DNA from: a bacterium
Lineage (GTDB): Bacteria > Vulcanimicrobiota > Vulcanimicrobiia > Vulcanimicrobiales > Vulcanimicrobiaceae
Reading direction: 5' to 3'
Assembly: GCA_021805775.1 (NCBI GenBank)
Contig: JAJZED010000004.1
Span: 126,001 to 190,000, forward strand
DNA length: 64,000 bases
Each line of letters opens with the position of its first letter. Position 1 is the stretch's first letter. The translations under genes and the position numbers were made by a program. Of the stretch, positions 32,285 through 41,558 are shown piece after piece. Under the pieces are notes generated by a model. It saw only the letters and a list, made by a program, of their open reading frames with translations. It was not told where the DNA came from and made no database searches.

Positions 32285-33196
32285 ATGAGTTGGATTGGTC
32301 GCCTCGGCGATCGGCTAAAAAAAGCGGGGCGAAGTTTCGCGGGAGTCCTCGCTCTCGGGGGCTCGGAGCGCCCGCTCGATGCAGAGTTTTGGGAGGAGTT
32401 CGAGGAGGCGCTTCTCGCCGCCGACCTGGGAGTCGGAACGAGCGAGCGGATCCTCGAGGGTTTGAAGACGGTCGCCCGGCAGGAGGGCTGGCGGAGCGCC
32501 GGTCAGGCGGTCGAGCGATTTCGGCGCGACGTGGAGCGCTTTCTCGATCTTCCCGGCGCACCGATTCTTCTCGACAGGAAGCCGACGGTCGTCCTCGTTG
32601 TCGGGGTCAACGGTACCGGTAAAACGACGAGCATCGGCAAACTCGCTGCGCGCTATACCGCGCAGGGGAAAAGCGTGCTCCTCGTCGCCGGCGATACCTT
32701 TCGCGCCGCTGCCGCCGATCAGTTGGCGATCTGGGCGGAGCGCAGCGGATCGCAGATCGTGCGCGGCCCGGAGAACGGCGACCCGGCGGCGGTCGTCTTC
32801 GACGGGATCACGGCGGGTATCGCCCGTGGCGTCGATCTCATTTTCGTCGATACCGCCGGACGCTTGCAGACCAAGAACAACCTCATGGAAGAGCTGAAAA
32901 AGATCCGGCGCGTCACCGAGCGTGCTCTGGGGCGTGCTCCCGACCGAACCTTGCTCGTCGTCGATGCAACGACCGGTCAGAACGCGATCTCGCAAGCGAT
33001 GCTCTTCAACGAAGTCACGCCGCTCGACGGGCTCATCGTCACGAAACTCGACTCGACGGCGAAGGGCGGGGTCGTTCTCGGCATCGTCGAGCGTATCGAA
33101 CGCCCGATCTCCTACGTCGGCCTCGGCGAGGCAATCGATCAACTCGAGCCTTTCGATGCCCGCGAATTCGTCGCGACCCTCTTCGATCCGCAATAA
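32285..33196 (+). CDS. ftsY: signal recognition particle receptor FtsY
   Basis: A 303-residue SRP GTPase. The N domain is about 1-95 and the G domain has GVNGTGKTTSIGKLA (107-121), DTAGRLQTKNNLMEEL, TKLDSTAKGG and GLGEAIDQLEPF. The acidic A domain of E. coli FtsY is missing, as in many bacteria. It docks SRP-bound ribosomes at the membrane. The ATG at 32285 opens the frame. Confidence 0.95.
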   Translation: MSWIGRLGDRLKKAGRSFAGVLALGGSERPLDAEFWEEFEEALLAADLGVGTSERILEGLKTVARQEGWRSAGQAVERFRRDVERFLDLPGAPILLDRKPTVVLVVGVNGTGKTTSIGKLAARYTAQGKSVLLVAGDTFRAAAADQLAIWAERSGSQIVRGPENGDPAAVVFDGITAGIARGVDLIFVDTAGRLQTKNNLMEELKKIRRVTERALGRAPDRTLLVVDATTGQNAISQAMLFNEVTPLDGLIVTKLDSTAKGGVVLGIVERIERPISYVGLGEAIDQLEPFDAREFVATLFDPQ

Positions 33197-33200
33197 AGAG

Positions 33201-33216
33201 TGCCACCCCCTTGGCA
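33201..33216. promoter_or_regulatory. palindrome upstream of recA, possible SOS operator
   Basis: TGCCA-CCCCCT-TGGCA is a 5-bp inverted repeat with a 6-bp spacer, 74 bp before the recA ATG and 5 bp after ftsY ends. The same TGCCA-N6-TGGCA pattern occurs at 57440-57455 and, with one mismatch, at 58944-58959. It is not a classical LexA box; operator function is a hypothesis. Confidence 0.45.
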
Positions 33217-33289
33217 GAGTGCCTATCTAGAGTGAATGAGTGAACGGACCGAGATTACCAGCACCGTGAGAAAGAAAGAGAGAACCGAG

Positions 33290-34336
33290 ATGGCTTCCCA
33301 AGACGATCGACAGATAGCCCTCGCCAACGCGCTCGCTCAAATCGAGCGTCAATTCGGTAAGGGCTCGATCATGAAAATGGGCGAGATTCACGAACGGATG
33401 GCGTATGACGTCGTACCGAGCGGGAGTATCGCACTCGACCTCGCGCTTGGCGTCGGCGGTTTTCCGCGCGGTCGCGTCGTCGAGATCTACGGGCCCGAGT
33501 CGAGCGGTAAGACGACACTCGCCCTCCACGCAATCGCCGAAGCACAGAAGACCGGTGGAACCGCTGCCTTCGTCGATGTCGAACACGCGCTCGACCCGAA
33601 CTACGCCGCAGCGCTCGGCGTCGATCTCGATAACTTGTTAGTCTCGCAACCCGATACGGGCGAGCAGGCGCTCGAGATCGCCGAGATGCTCGTTCGGAGC
33701 AACGCCGTCGACGTCGTCGTGGTCGATTCGGTCGCGGCGTTGGTCACCAAAGCCGAGCTCGAAGGCGATATGGGCGACGCTCACGTCGGGCTTCAGGCGC
33801 GCTTGATGTCGCAGGCACTACGGAAACTGACCTCGGCAATCTCGCGAAGCAAGTGCATCATGATTTTCATCAATCAGTTGCGCGAAAAGGTCGGCGTTAT
33901 GTTCGGAAACCCCGAGACGACCTCCGGCGGCAGAGCGCTGAAGTTCTATGCCTCGATTCGTCTCGACGTTCGAAAGCTCGAACAGATCAAGATCGGGCAA
34001 GAGGTCGTCGGATCGCGCACGCGCGTAAAGGTCGTTAAGAACAAAGTGGCGCCACCCTTCCGCCAAGCAGAGTTCGATATTACCTACGGTCATGGTATAT
34101 CGAAGATGGGGTCGATTCTCGATATTGCACTCGAACGCAATATCGTCGGCAAAAGCGGATCGTGGTACACCTACGGCGAGCAGCGTGTCGGACAGGGACG
34201 TGAGAACGCAAAGAGCTTTCTCGAAGAGCACCCCGAGATCGCCGGCGAGATCGAGGGAAGAATTCGCGAGGAACTCGCAGCGCTCACCTCGCGGAACGGC
34301 ACTGCCACCGAAGCGATAGAAGCACCGATCGAGTAG
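33290..34336 (+). CDS. recA: recombinase RecA
   Basis: A 348-residue RecA. Walker A is GPESSGKT (68-75), Walker B is [10 protein letters not shown], and DNA-binding loop L2 lies near [21 protein letters not shown]. It forms filaments on single-stranded DNA for repair and SOS induction. The ATG at 33290, after AGAGAGAACCGAG, is preferred; a GTG/ATG at 33236 would add 18 residues absent from the family. It is followed 3 bases later by recX. Confidence 0.97.
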   Translation: MASQDDRQIALANALAQIERQFGKGSIMKMGEIHERMAYDVVPSGSIALDLALGVGGFPRGRVVEIYGPESSGKTTLALHAIAEAQKTGGTAAFVDVEHALDPNYAAALGVDLDNLLVSQPDTGEQALEIAEMLVRSNAVDVVVVDSVAALVTKAELEGDMGDAHVGLQARLMSQALRKLTSAISRSKCIMIFINQLREKVGVMFGNPETTSGGRALKFYASIRLDVRKLEQIKIGQEVVGSRTRVKVVKNKVAPPFRQAEFDITYGHGISKMGSILDIALERNIVGKSGSWYTYGEQRVGQGRENAKSFLEEHPEIAGEIEGRIREELAALTSRNGTATEAIEAPIE

Positions 34337-34339
34337 TCG

Positions 34340-34801
34340 GTGCACGCCTATGCGGCGGCGCTCGGGCTTCTCGCACGGCGTCGCCTCACGGAGTCGCAGT
34401 TGCGCGCGAAGCTCGAACGCCGCGGCTACGACGACGATGCGATCGCCGTCGTGCTCGCGCGCTGCAAAACCGAACGTTATCTCGACGATGCGCTCTTTGC
34501 GGCGCTCTACGTCGAACGCGCGCGCGATGCAAAGGGAGATCGACGTCTCGTCGGAGAGTTGGTGCGCCGCGGGCTCGACGCGGAATGCGCGCGGCATGCG
34601 GTCGCCGATGCGCCGCTCTCCGAGCACGGCCGATGCCTCGAAGCGCTCGCGAAACTTCGTCGAGCGCAACCGCAGGCGAGCTATCCAAGCCTCGCGCGAT
34701 CGCTCGAACGTCGCGGTTTTCCGGCCTCGCTGATCTATGCGATTCTCCGTGAAGCGGCTCTGCGTGACGGCGCGCTGGAGGGAATCGAGGCTCTACAGTA
34801 G
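34340..34801 (+). CDS. recX: regulatory protein RecX
   Basis: A 153-residue helical RecX with tandem three-helix repeats (LLARRRLTESQLRAKLERRGY and SYPSLARSLERRGFP). It limits RecA filament growth. GTG start 3 bases after the recA stop; a recA-recX pair is usual. Confidence 0.9.
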   Translation: MHAYAAALGLLARRRLTESQLRAKLERRGYDDDAIAVVLARCKTERYLDDALFAALYVERARDAKGDRRLVGELVRRGLDAECARHAVADAPLSEHGRCLEALAKLRRAQPQASYPSLARSLERRGFPASLIYAILREAALRDGALEGIEALQ

Positions 34802-34861
34802 TCGGTTTTCTCGGTCGCCGATCGTGTCGCGGCGATCGTACCTCGGGGAATCGGATGCGAT

Positions 34862-35554
34862 GTGATGAAGCGAACGGTGCTCGTTGCCGAAGATGATGAG
34901 GCGATTCGCGAGCTGATTCTCCACCATCTGGCATGCGAAGGTTTCGAGGGTCACGGTGCCCCCGACGGCTTGAGTGCGATTCGGAAAGTTCGCGAAGGCT
35001 GCGATTTGCTCGTTCTCGACCTGGGGCTTCCTGGGCTCGACGGTTTTGAAGTTGCCCGCCGCGCCCGCGCCTTACGCGCCGCTTTACCGATCCTGGTGCT
35101 GAGTGCGCGCAGTGGCGAGATCGACCGTCTGCTGGGATTCGAACTCGGGATCGACGATTTCGTTGCCAAACCGTTCTCGCCGCGCGAGTTGGTGGCGCGC
35201 ATTCGCGCGATCCTGCGACGACACGGCTTGGATGCCGAGGTTGCGGTCGATCGCGTTCTGCGGTTTGGGGACTTGGAGATCGATGTCGCGGCGCGCGAGG
35301 TACGCATGCAAGGCGAGGATCTCGCCTGCAAGCCGCGCGAATTCTCGCTCTTGCTGGAACTCGCGCGCCACCCCGGGGTCGCCATCGCGCGCGAGCGCTT
35401 GATCGATCGCGTGTGGGGCGCCGCATTCGTCGGCGACGAGCGGACCGTCGACGTTCACGTTAGCCGTCTTCGGGCTCGCTTGGAGGGGCATGCGCGGTTA
35501 CGCGCGATCTTGCGCAGCGTCCATGGTTTCGGCTACAAGTTCGTTCCGCCGTAA
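34862..35554 (+). CDS. OmpR-family response regulator
   Basis: A 230-residue regulator with a REC domain (phospho-Asp in VLDLGLPG, residue 53 from the GTG at 34862) and a winged-helix DNA-binding domain (about 130-230, ending RAILRSVHGFGYKFVPP). An ATG one codon later is an equal start. It is followed immediately by a histidine kinase gene. Confidence 0.92.
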   Translation: MMKRTVLVAEDDEAIRELILHHLACEGFEGHGAPDGLSAIRKVREGCDLLVLDLGLPGLDGFEVARRARALRAALPILVLSARSGEIDRLLGFELGIDDFVAKPFSPRELVARIRAILRRHGLDAEVAVDRVLRFGDLEIDVAAREVRMQGEDLACKPREFSLLLELARHPGVAIARERLIDRVWGAAFVGDERTVDVHVSRLRARLEGHARLRAILRSVHGFGYKFVPP

Positions 35555-35555
35555 C

Positions 35556-36692
35556 GTGCTGCACTGCGAACGCAACCCGGCGGCGCTAGCGGGCACCGCG
35601 CCGGGCCGAGGGCGCGTACGTCCGTTGCTGCTTTGGCGCGTCCCGGAGATCGCTGCGATGGCGCTCCGCGAGGGGCGACGCCGCTCGCGCGCTCTCGAAC
35701 GCCGCGCGGAGGCGCTCTTTCTCGAAGCGGCGCGAACGCTTTTGCGGGCGAGCGACCGGCTCGCACACCCGGCAGATAGCGAGGAATTTATCGCCTATCT
35801 CGACGCGCGCGGGCGCTCGGGCGAATCGCGTCGCGTCGCGCTACCGGTCGATCTTCGCGGCGCACTCGAGCGAATCGCGGCACGCATGCACGCGCGTCTC
35901 GATCTACCGGTCGAAGTAGGCTGGACGTACGTCGCTCCCGCGGCGCTTGCACGCGATCCCGTTGCGGCTATGCACGAAGCGATGGAGCGCGGCGAGCGCG
36001 AACGAGAGCGCGTCGCATTCCTTTCAGCGGTCGGGCACGAATTACGCACGCCGTTGAGTTCGATTCGCGGTTATCTCGAAACTTTGCTCGACGCGCGGCA
36101 CGACGCGCCGACCACGCGTCGCTTTCTCGAAATAGCGCAGGCCGAGGCGCTACGCATGGCGCGCTTGGTCGACGGAGTCCTTGAGTTCTCGCTATTGGAT
36201 TGCAGCGCGATCCATCTCGCCGAAGCGAGTTGCGATCTCGACGCGGTTCTCGGCACTGCGATTCGATCGATGGAAGCCGCGCTATGCCGCGCAGGCGCGC
36301 GGATCGAACATCGCGCCCTGCCCGGCCTCGCTATCGCCCTCGACGCAGATGCGGCGATGCACGTCGTGCTCAACCTCTTGCAGAACTCCATCGTTCACGG
36401 GCGTCGCGGTGGAAAAATCCGCGTTGCGCTCGCGCGCCGCCCGCCCTTCGCGCGCCTGCGTGTCGACGACGACGGGCCAGGTATACCAATCGATCAGCGG
36501 GAGCGAATTTTCCAGCACGGCGCGCGCCTGGCAAGCGGGGATGGCCGCGGTTTCGGGCTCGGGCTTGCCATCGTCGAAAGCATCGTCGCGCGCGTCGGAG
36601 GCGCGGCGTGCGTCGGCGATGCTCCCCGGGGCGGCGCTCGCTTTGAAATCCTGCTGCCGCTGCAAGCGGAGAAAGGCGGAGCGGAGTCGTAG
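35556..36692 (+). CDS. soluble sensor histidine kinase
   Basis: A 378-residue kinase counted from the GTG just after the regulator stop. HisKA has H161 in AVGHELRTPLSSIRGY; the HATPase domain has NLLQNSIVHG, DDDGPGIP and GFGLGLAIVE. Residues 1-145 are Arg/Ala rich with no clear membrane helix, so it appears cytoplasmic; the signal it senses is unknown. Start uncertain, since no Shine-Dalgarno is obvious and a frame from 35490 overlaps the regulator. Confidence 0.85.
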   Translation: MLHCERNPAALAGTAPGRGRVRPLLLWRVPEIAAMALREGRRRSRALERRAEALFLEAARTLLRASDRLAHPADSEEFIAYLDARGRSGESRRVALPVDLRGALERIAARMHARLDLPVEVGWTYVAPAALARDPVAAMHEAMERGERERERVAFLSAVGHELRTPLSSIRGYLETLLDARHDAPTTRRFLEIAQAEALRMARLVDGVLEFSLLDCSAIHLAEASCDLDAVLGTAIRSMEAALCRAGARIEHRALPGLAIALDADAAMHVVLNLLQNSIVHGRRGGKIRVALARRPPFARLRVDDDGPGIPIDQRERIFQHGARLASGDGRGFGLGLAIVESIVARVGGAACVGDAPRGGARFEILLPLQAEKGGAES

Positions 36693-36702
36693 CAGGCGGC
36701 TC

Positions 36703-37119
36703 ATGATGAGCGTACCACCCGACCTTCGGCGCAGCGAGCGAACGCTCGCACTCGCGCGGAGCGTCGACCGAGGCTACGACGCGAACGCCCCGATTGCCGT
36801 CGCCGAAATCGGCCCCTCGCTCTTCTTTCTCGCCGACTTCGTGCGCTGCGTCAAAACGCCGTGCGAGATCGATTTTCTCTCCATCGGCGGCGACGCTACC
36901 GCCCGTCGCTTTCTCACCGATCTTTCCCGTCCCGTCGACGGGCGCGATCTTCTCGTCGTCTGCGATCGGATCGACGACCTCGATCGGATGCGATTTCTAC
37001 TCGGGGCGATGCGCGAGCGCGGGCCACGCTCTCTGTCATTGGTGTCGCACGAACCGGTTTCGGGTGACGATGCCGCGGCCTTGGGTGACGTGACGATTCT
37101 CGGCGAGCTTGCATCGTGA
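36703..37119 (+). CDS. degenerate HPRT-like phosphoribosyltransferase
   Basis: A 138-residue protein with the order of segments of hypoxanthine phosphoribosyltransferase: IAVAEIGPSLFFLADFVRCV, CEIDFLSIGGD, then LLVVCDRIDDLDRMRFLLGAM and RSLSLVSHE. The PRPP-binding motif, normally V-x-D-I-x-D-T-G, is replaced by VVCDRIDDLDR, and the protein is shorter than an active HPRT (about 180). It may bind nucleotides without catalysis or regulate neighbours. Tandem ATGs at 36703/36706; it overlaps the mannosidase gene by 4 bases. Confidence 0.6.
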   Translation: MMSVPPDLRRSERTLALARSVDRGYDANAPIAVAEIGPSLFFLADFVRCVKTPCEIDFLSIGGDATARRFLTDLSRPVDGRDLLVVCDRIDDLDRMRFLLGAMRERGPRSLSLVSHEPVSGDDAAALGDVTILGELAS

Positions 37120-38429
37120 TGCGGCGCGTTCTCGCTGCGTTTTTTGCGATGCTGACGGTTGCCGCGCTACTTTCGACAAGTGGAAGCGCCCTACAACTGC
37201 CGTCGATCGAAGCCGCAGCGACGGACTTTCGCAGTCCCAACGCGCACTTACAAGAGATGTTTCGTGCCGCGTTACTCGATACGACGACGCTCGCCCAATA
37301 CGCCCCCGACGGAACGGCCTATGTGAAGACCGGCGATATTCCCGCCGAGTGGTTGCGCGACGCGAGCGCGCAATTGCGCCCGTATTTGTTTTTTGCGAAA
37401 CAAGATCCGAGCGTTCGTAAGTTGCTCCGAGCGATATTGGCGCGAATGGCGAAATACATTCAGATCGATCCGTATGCAAATGCGTTTACCCTCGACTATC
37501 GCGTGTGGGAGCAAAAGTTCGAACTCGACTCGCTCGCCTATCCGGTGACGCTGGCATGGAGCTATTGGAAGACGACGGGCGATACAAAAATATTTACTCC
37601 GGATATGGAAAAAGCGCTCGAAGATATTCTCGATACGATGGAGCGCGAACAGGACCATCCGCGCGATTCGCATTACACCGAGCCCGAACTCGCCGACGGC
37701 GGGAAGGGGCGCCCGGTTGCCTATACCGGAATGATTTGGACGGGCTTCCGCCCTTCCGACGATGCGTGTTATTACAACTACCTTATCCCGTCGGAGATGT
37801 TCGCCGTGGTCGCGCTCGGGGATATCGCCGACATCGAGCGTAACGTCTATCGGAACGTGATCCTCGCGCGCACGGCCGATGCCTTGCGCGATGAGGTGCA
37901 ACGCGGCATTCAGACCTACGGACTCGTCTTCGTTCCGAAATACGGATACATTTACGCCTACGAAGTGGACGGCCTCGGGCATGCGATTCTCACTGACGAT
38001 GCAAACATTCCAAGCCTTCTTTCCGCTCCATATATCGGCTACACGTCAAAATCGAACGTGTATTACCAAAATACTCGCCGGTTTTTGCTCTCGGACGATA
38101 ACCCGTCATTTTATTCGGGCCGGTACGCCTCCGGTATCGGAAGTTTCCATACACCCGATCACTGGATATGGCCCTTGGCGCTCATCATGCAGGGGCTGAC
38201 GGCGCGTTCGCAGACCGAGAAACAAGATGTATTAAACGAACTGCTCGCCAGCGATCCGGGCGATCACCTGCTGCACGAGTCGTTCGATCCAAACGATCCC
38301 AAGCATTTCACGCGACCGAACTTCGGTTGGCCGAATGCGCTCTTTTCGGAGTTCGTTATGACCTCGTTCGAAGGAAAACCGGAGATACCGATGGGTAGCG
38401 GTTCGGATCTGGAGTTTCGCAGCCAATGA
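37116..38429 (+). CDS. glycoside hydrolase family 125 (exo-alpha-1,6-mannosidase-like), secreted
   Basis: A 437-residue protein with an N-terminal signal peptide (hydrophobic about 6-24, then SGSALQ). GH125 motifs: DIPAEWLRDASAQLRPY, GMIWTGFRPSDDACYYNYLIPSEMF, DDANIPSLLSAPYIGY, and HESF followed by TRPNFGWPNALFSEF. The family releases mannose from alpha-1,6-linked mannosides by inversion without metal. It would act outside the cytoplasm, perhaps on fungal or cell-envelope mannans. GTG at 37116 or ATG at 37119; coupled by ATGA to purA. Confidence 0.88.
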   Translation: MMRRVLAAFFAMLTVAALLSTSGSALQLPSIEAAATDFRSPNAHLQEMFRAALLDTTTLAQYAPDGTAYVKTGDIPAEWLRDASAQLRPYLFFAKQDPSVRKLLRAILARMAKYIQIDPYANAFTLDYRVWEQKFELDSLAYPVTLAWSYWKTTGDTKIFTPDMEKALEDILDTMEREQDHPRDSHYTEPELADGGKGRPVAYTGMIWTGFRPSDDACYYNYLIPSEMFAVVALGDIADIERNVYRNVILARTADALRDEVQRGIQTYGLVFVPKYGYIYAYEVDGLGHAILTDDANIPSLLSAPYIGYTSKSNVYYQNTRRFLLSDDNPSFYSGRYASGIGSFHTPDHWIWPLALIMQGLTARSQTEKQDVLNELLASDPGDHLLHESFDPNDPKHFTRPNFGWPNALFSEFVMTSFEGKPEIPMGSGSDLEFRSQ

Positions 38430-39688
38430 GCGGACGCATCGATGCCGTTCTCGGTATGCAGTGGGGAGATGAAGGGAAAGGCCGCATCGTCGACTGGTAT
38501 GCGCGCGATTACGATGTGGTCGCGCGCTTCGGCGGTGGCGATAATGCCGGCCATCGCATCGAGGTCGGCGAGAAAAAACTCGCCCTGCGCCTGGTCCCAT
38601 CGGCCGCGTTGCACCCGACGGTCGAACTCTTCGTCGGTTCGGGATGCGTGGTAAATCTGGAAGGAGCGCTCGACGAGCTCGCGCGTCTCGCCGAGGTCGG
38701 CGTCGATATCTCGCGGGTGAAATTTTCCGACCGCGCCCATATCGTGCTTCCCGATCACGGCGCGATCGACCAAGCCTCGGAGCGCGCTCGCGGTGCCGAG
38801 AAAATCGGTACGACCGGGCGCGGCATCGGCCCGGCGTACGCCGATCGCGTTTCGCGTCTCGGTATCACGTTGGGTGAGACGATCGACGAACGCCATTTTC
38901 GCAATCGTCTCCGAGCCGTTCGCAGCGCGCACGAACGCGCGTTTCCGAATGCCGAGATTCTCCCCGATTTCGCCGAGATGGAGGAACGAATGCTCGCAGC
39001 GGCAGCGCGCCTGCGCGCCGCGATCGTCGACGGGGTGGGATACATGCACGCGCGGCTCGCCGCTGGGAAGCGCATTCTCGCCGAGGGCGCGCAGGGCACG
39101 CTGCTCGACATCTCGTTCGGAAGTTACCCGTATGTGACGTCCTCACAATGTACGGCGGGTGGAATCTGTACCGGGCTCGGCGTCGGGCCGAGCGCGATCG
39201 GCCGCGTGATCGGTATTCTCAAAGCCTACACGACGCGCGTCGGGTCGGGTCCGTTCCCCTCCGAATTGCTCGATGCGGAGGGCGACCGCCTCCGCGAAGC
39301 GGGGCGCGAATTCGGCACCGTAACCGGAAGGGCGCGGCGCTGCGGCTGGTTCGATGCCGTCGCCGCGCGCTACGCCGCGGCGCTCAACGGAGCGCATGCC
39401 GTTGCGTTGACGAAGCTCGACGTGCTCTCCGGATTCGACCGTATCGGCATCGTGACCGGCTACCGCCTCGGCGATCGCGAAGCGACGCTCTCCGAAGCGG
39501 CGCATCCCGATTTCGGCGTCGAGGTGGAGTATCTCGACGGTTGGACCGAGGATATCCGTGAAGCGCGCCGATCGAGCGAACTACCGGTGACCGCTCGTCG
39601 CTACATTGCCCGGCTCGAGTCGCTCGTCGGATTGCCGATCGAGCTGTTCTCGGTCGGCCCCGAGCGAGAAGCGTTAATCAGAGCTTGA
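38426..39688 (+). CDS. purA: adenylosuccinate synthase with substitutions in the active-site loop
   Basis: A 420-residue PurA, which makes adenylosuccinate from IMP, Asp and GTP. GMQWGDEGKGR (residues 10-20) keeps the catalytic Asp, TTGRGIGPAYADR and TRVGSGPFPSEL are standard, and GRARRCGWFD is close. But the usual G-G-N-N-A-G-H-T loop reads GGDNAGHRI (37-45): the catalytic His is kept, the neighbouring Asn and Thr are changed to Asp39 and Arg44. The lysine after GDEGKG is also Arg. Probably still a synthase; the changes look lineage specific. Confidence 0.92.
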   Translation: MSGRIDAVLGMQWGDEGKGRIVDWYARDYDVVARFGGGDNAGHRIEVGEKKLALRLVPSAALHPTVELFVGSGCVVNLEGALDELARLAEVGVDISRVKFSDRAHIVLPDHGAIDQASERARGAEKIGTTGRGIGPAYADRVSRLGITLGETIDERHFRNRLRAVRSAHERAFPNAEILPDFAEMEERMLAAAARLRAAIVDGVGYMHARLAAGKRILAEGAQGTLLDISFGSYPYVTSSQCTAGGICTGLGVGPSAIGRVIGILKAYTTRVGSGPFPSELLDAEGDRLREAGREFGTVTGRARRCGWFDAVAARYAAALNGAHAVALTKLDVLSGFDRIGIVTGYRLGDREATLSEAAHPDFGVEVEYLDGWTEDIREARRSSELPVTARRYIARLESLVGLPIELFSVGPEREALIRA

Positions 39689-39881
39689 CCGATCCTTGAT
39701 GGAGCTCGATTTCTCTTAAAATTCACGCGAAACGACGAAGGGCCTGTGGAGAGTGCGGATAATAGAGATATCCAATGACCTATACGCGGACCTCGGACTG
39801 CGTATGGGGACGCTCCAACAGGGATGTGGAGCGAGCACAGCCAGGGTCGGCTGCCTGACCGTAGAGTAAAGAGGACACGTC

Positions 39882-41549
39882 GTGGAGCAACTGCGGGCGA
39901 TACTCGCGACCCTGCAAGCGCGAATCCTGAATTTTTGGGCAGGACAGAGCAGACAAGGGCGCACGCTCGTCACCGGCGGAGCGCTTGCGATTGTTCTCGC
40001 GCTCGTCGCTATCGGAGCGCTCGTTTTCGGGCGCGGCCCCTCCTATTCGACGCTCTTTTCAAATCTTTCGACGAGCGATGCGAATGCGGTGCTCGGCCAT
40101 CTCAAAGCCGATAAAGTTCCCTATCATATTTCGCTCGACGGGAAGACGATATCGGTTCCATCGGCGGATGTCAGTGCAGAGCGAATCGCGATCGCCGGCT
40201 CCGGTTTAATCAAGGGCGCCGGCGTCGGTTACGAAATTTTCGACCGCACGAACTTCGGCATGACGCAGTTTCAAGAGCGAATCGATAAAACGCGCGCGAT
40301 CGAAGGCGAACTCGAGCGGACGATCGACGGGCTCACACCGGTCGAGGCTTCGCGCGTCAGCATCGTGACCCCCGATCACACGCTCTACAGCGACTCGCAG
40401 GAACCGACCACGGCTTCGGTTGCAATCAAGTTGCGCCCCGGGCAAGGACTCGACGGATCGCAGGTGCAGGGGATTACGATGCTCGTTGCACGCTCCGTCG
40501 AAGGGCTCAAACCCGTCAACGTCACCATCGTCAACCAAGACGGACAGATCTTGCTTCCCACGCCGGTCGCCGCCGGCGGCGCATCGGCGCAAGATAACGC
40601 GCTGCAACTCACGCAGGAGCAACTCGTTGCGAAGGAACGCTACGAGTCCAGCTTACAGCAAAGTATTCAGTCGATGCTCGATAGCACGCTGGGCAAAGGG
40701 CGTGCCGTCGCGCGCGTCTCAACGAAGATGTCCTTCGACGTCAATAGCTCGGATGGGAAAGTCTACGCCCCTGCGGGCACCGTGCTCTCACAACAGAGTT
40801 CGCGCGAATCGTATACCGGCACCCAGCCGGCTCAGCGCGCCGCAGTCGGCGTTCCGGGAACGACGAGTAACATCGGTACGTATCAGGCGCTGCAGAACGC
40901 GACCACAAACGGCCGCTATAATAAGTCGAAGAACACGACGAATTACGACGTCTCGGTGCAGAATGTCAAACATATCGATGCGCCGGGGAAAGTGTTGCAG
41001 ACCAGCGTCGCGGTTCTCGTTAACTCAACGCCGCAGCAATCGACGGGCGCAGGTGGGCTCGCCGTTGCGGCTGCGCCCTACGTCCTCACGCCGGCGAACG
41101 TCACGCAAATTCGTAACGTCGTCATCGCTGCGGCAGGGCTCGATCTCGCTGCCGGCGATCAAGTGAGCGTCGAGGCCATTCCGTTCAATCCGGCGCTGGT
41201 TCAGCGGAGCGTTCCCAGCGGCGTGACCACCGTTTTGGGTATTCCGCTCTGGGTATTGCTTGCTATCGGCGGGCTCGGGCTCCTCGGCTTGATCGGTTTC
41301 ATGGCGACCCGGGCGCGCGAATCGAAGTTCGTCCCAAGCTCCGATCTCCCGTCCTTCGATTCCAGCCTTACCGACGAGTTGCCGCCCTTTGAAGAGCACC
41401 CGCTCCTCGAGGGCGCTCCCGGCCTCAGCGCGCCGATGCGATCCACTGCCGATATGACGAGAGAACAGATGATCGAGTACGTAACGACCGTGGCGCAAGA
41501 GAGCCCCGACAGCATCGGCAAACTCGTAAAACTTTGGCTTGCCGAGTAG
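39882..41549 (+). CDS. fliF: flagellar M-ring protein FliF
   Basis: A 555-residue membrane protein forming the MS ring. N-terminal membrane helix about 28-48, periplasmic ring-building motifs (SYSTLFSNLSTSDANAVL, then DRTNFGMTQFQERIDKTRAIEGELERTI), C-terminal membrane helix about 445-467, and a cytoplasmic acidic tail that binds FliG. GTG start at 39882. It begins the fliFGHIJ string; the 193-bp gap after purA shows no promoter I trust. Confidence 0.95.
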   Translation: MEQLRAILATLQARILNFWAGQSRQGRTLVTGGALAIVLALVAIGALVFGRGPSYSTLFSNLSTSDANAVLGHLKADKVPYHISLDGKTISVPSADVSAERIAIAGSGLIKGAGVGYEIFDRTNFGMTQFQERIDKTRAIEGELERTIDGLTPVEASRVSIVTPDHTLYSDSQEPTTASVAIKLRPGQGLDGSQVQGITMLVARSVEGLKPVNVTIVNQDGQILLPTPVAAGGASAQDNALQLTQEQLVAKERYESSLQQSIQSMLDSTLGKGRAVARVSTKMSFDVNSSDGKVYAPAGTVLSQQSSRESYTGTQPAQRAAVGVPGTTSNIGTYQALQNATTNGRYNKSKNTTNYDVSVQNVKHIDAPGKVLQTSVAVLVNSTPQQSTGAGGLAVAAAPYVLTPANVTQIRNVVIAAAGLDLAAGDQVSVEAIPFNPALVQRSVPSGVTTVLGIPLWVLLAIGGLGLLGLIGFMATRARESKFVPSSDLPSFDSSLTDELPPFEEHPLLEGAPGLSAPMRSTADMTREQMIEYVTTVAQESPDSIGKLVKLWLAE

Positions 41550-41558
41550 CGCGAGAGT

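Noticed and set aside
39700-39760. Sigma28-type promoter before fliF (TAAAATTC and downstream bases)
   Set aside because: The -35-like part is present but no GCCGATAA-like -10 follows at the right distance; a sigma70 reading needs a 15-bp spacer.
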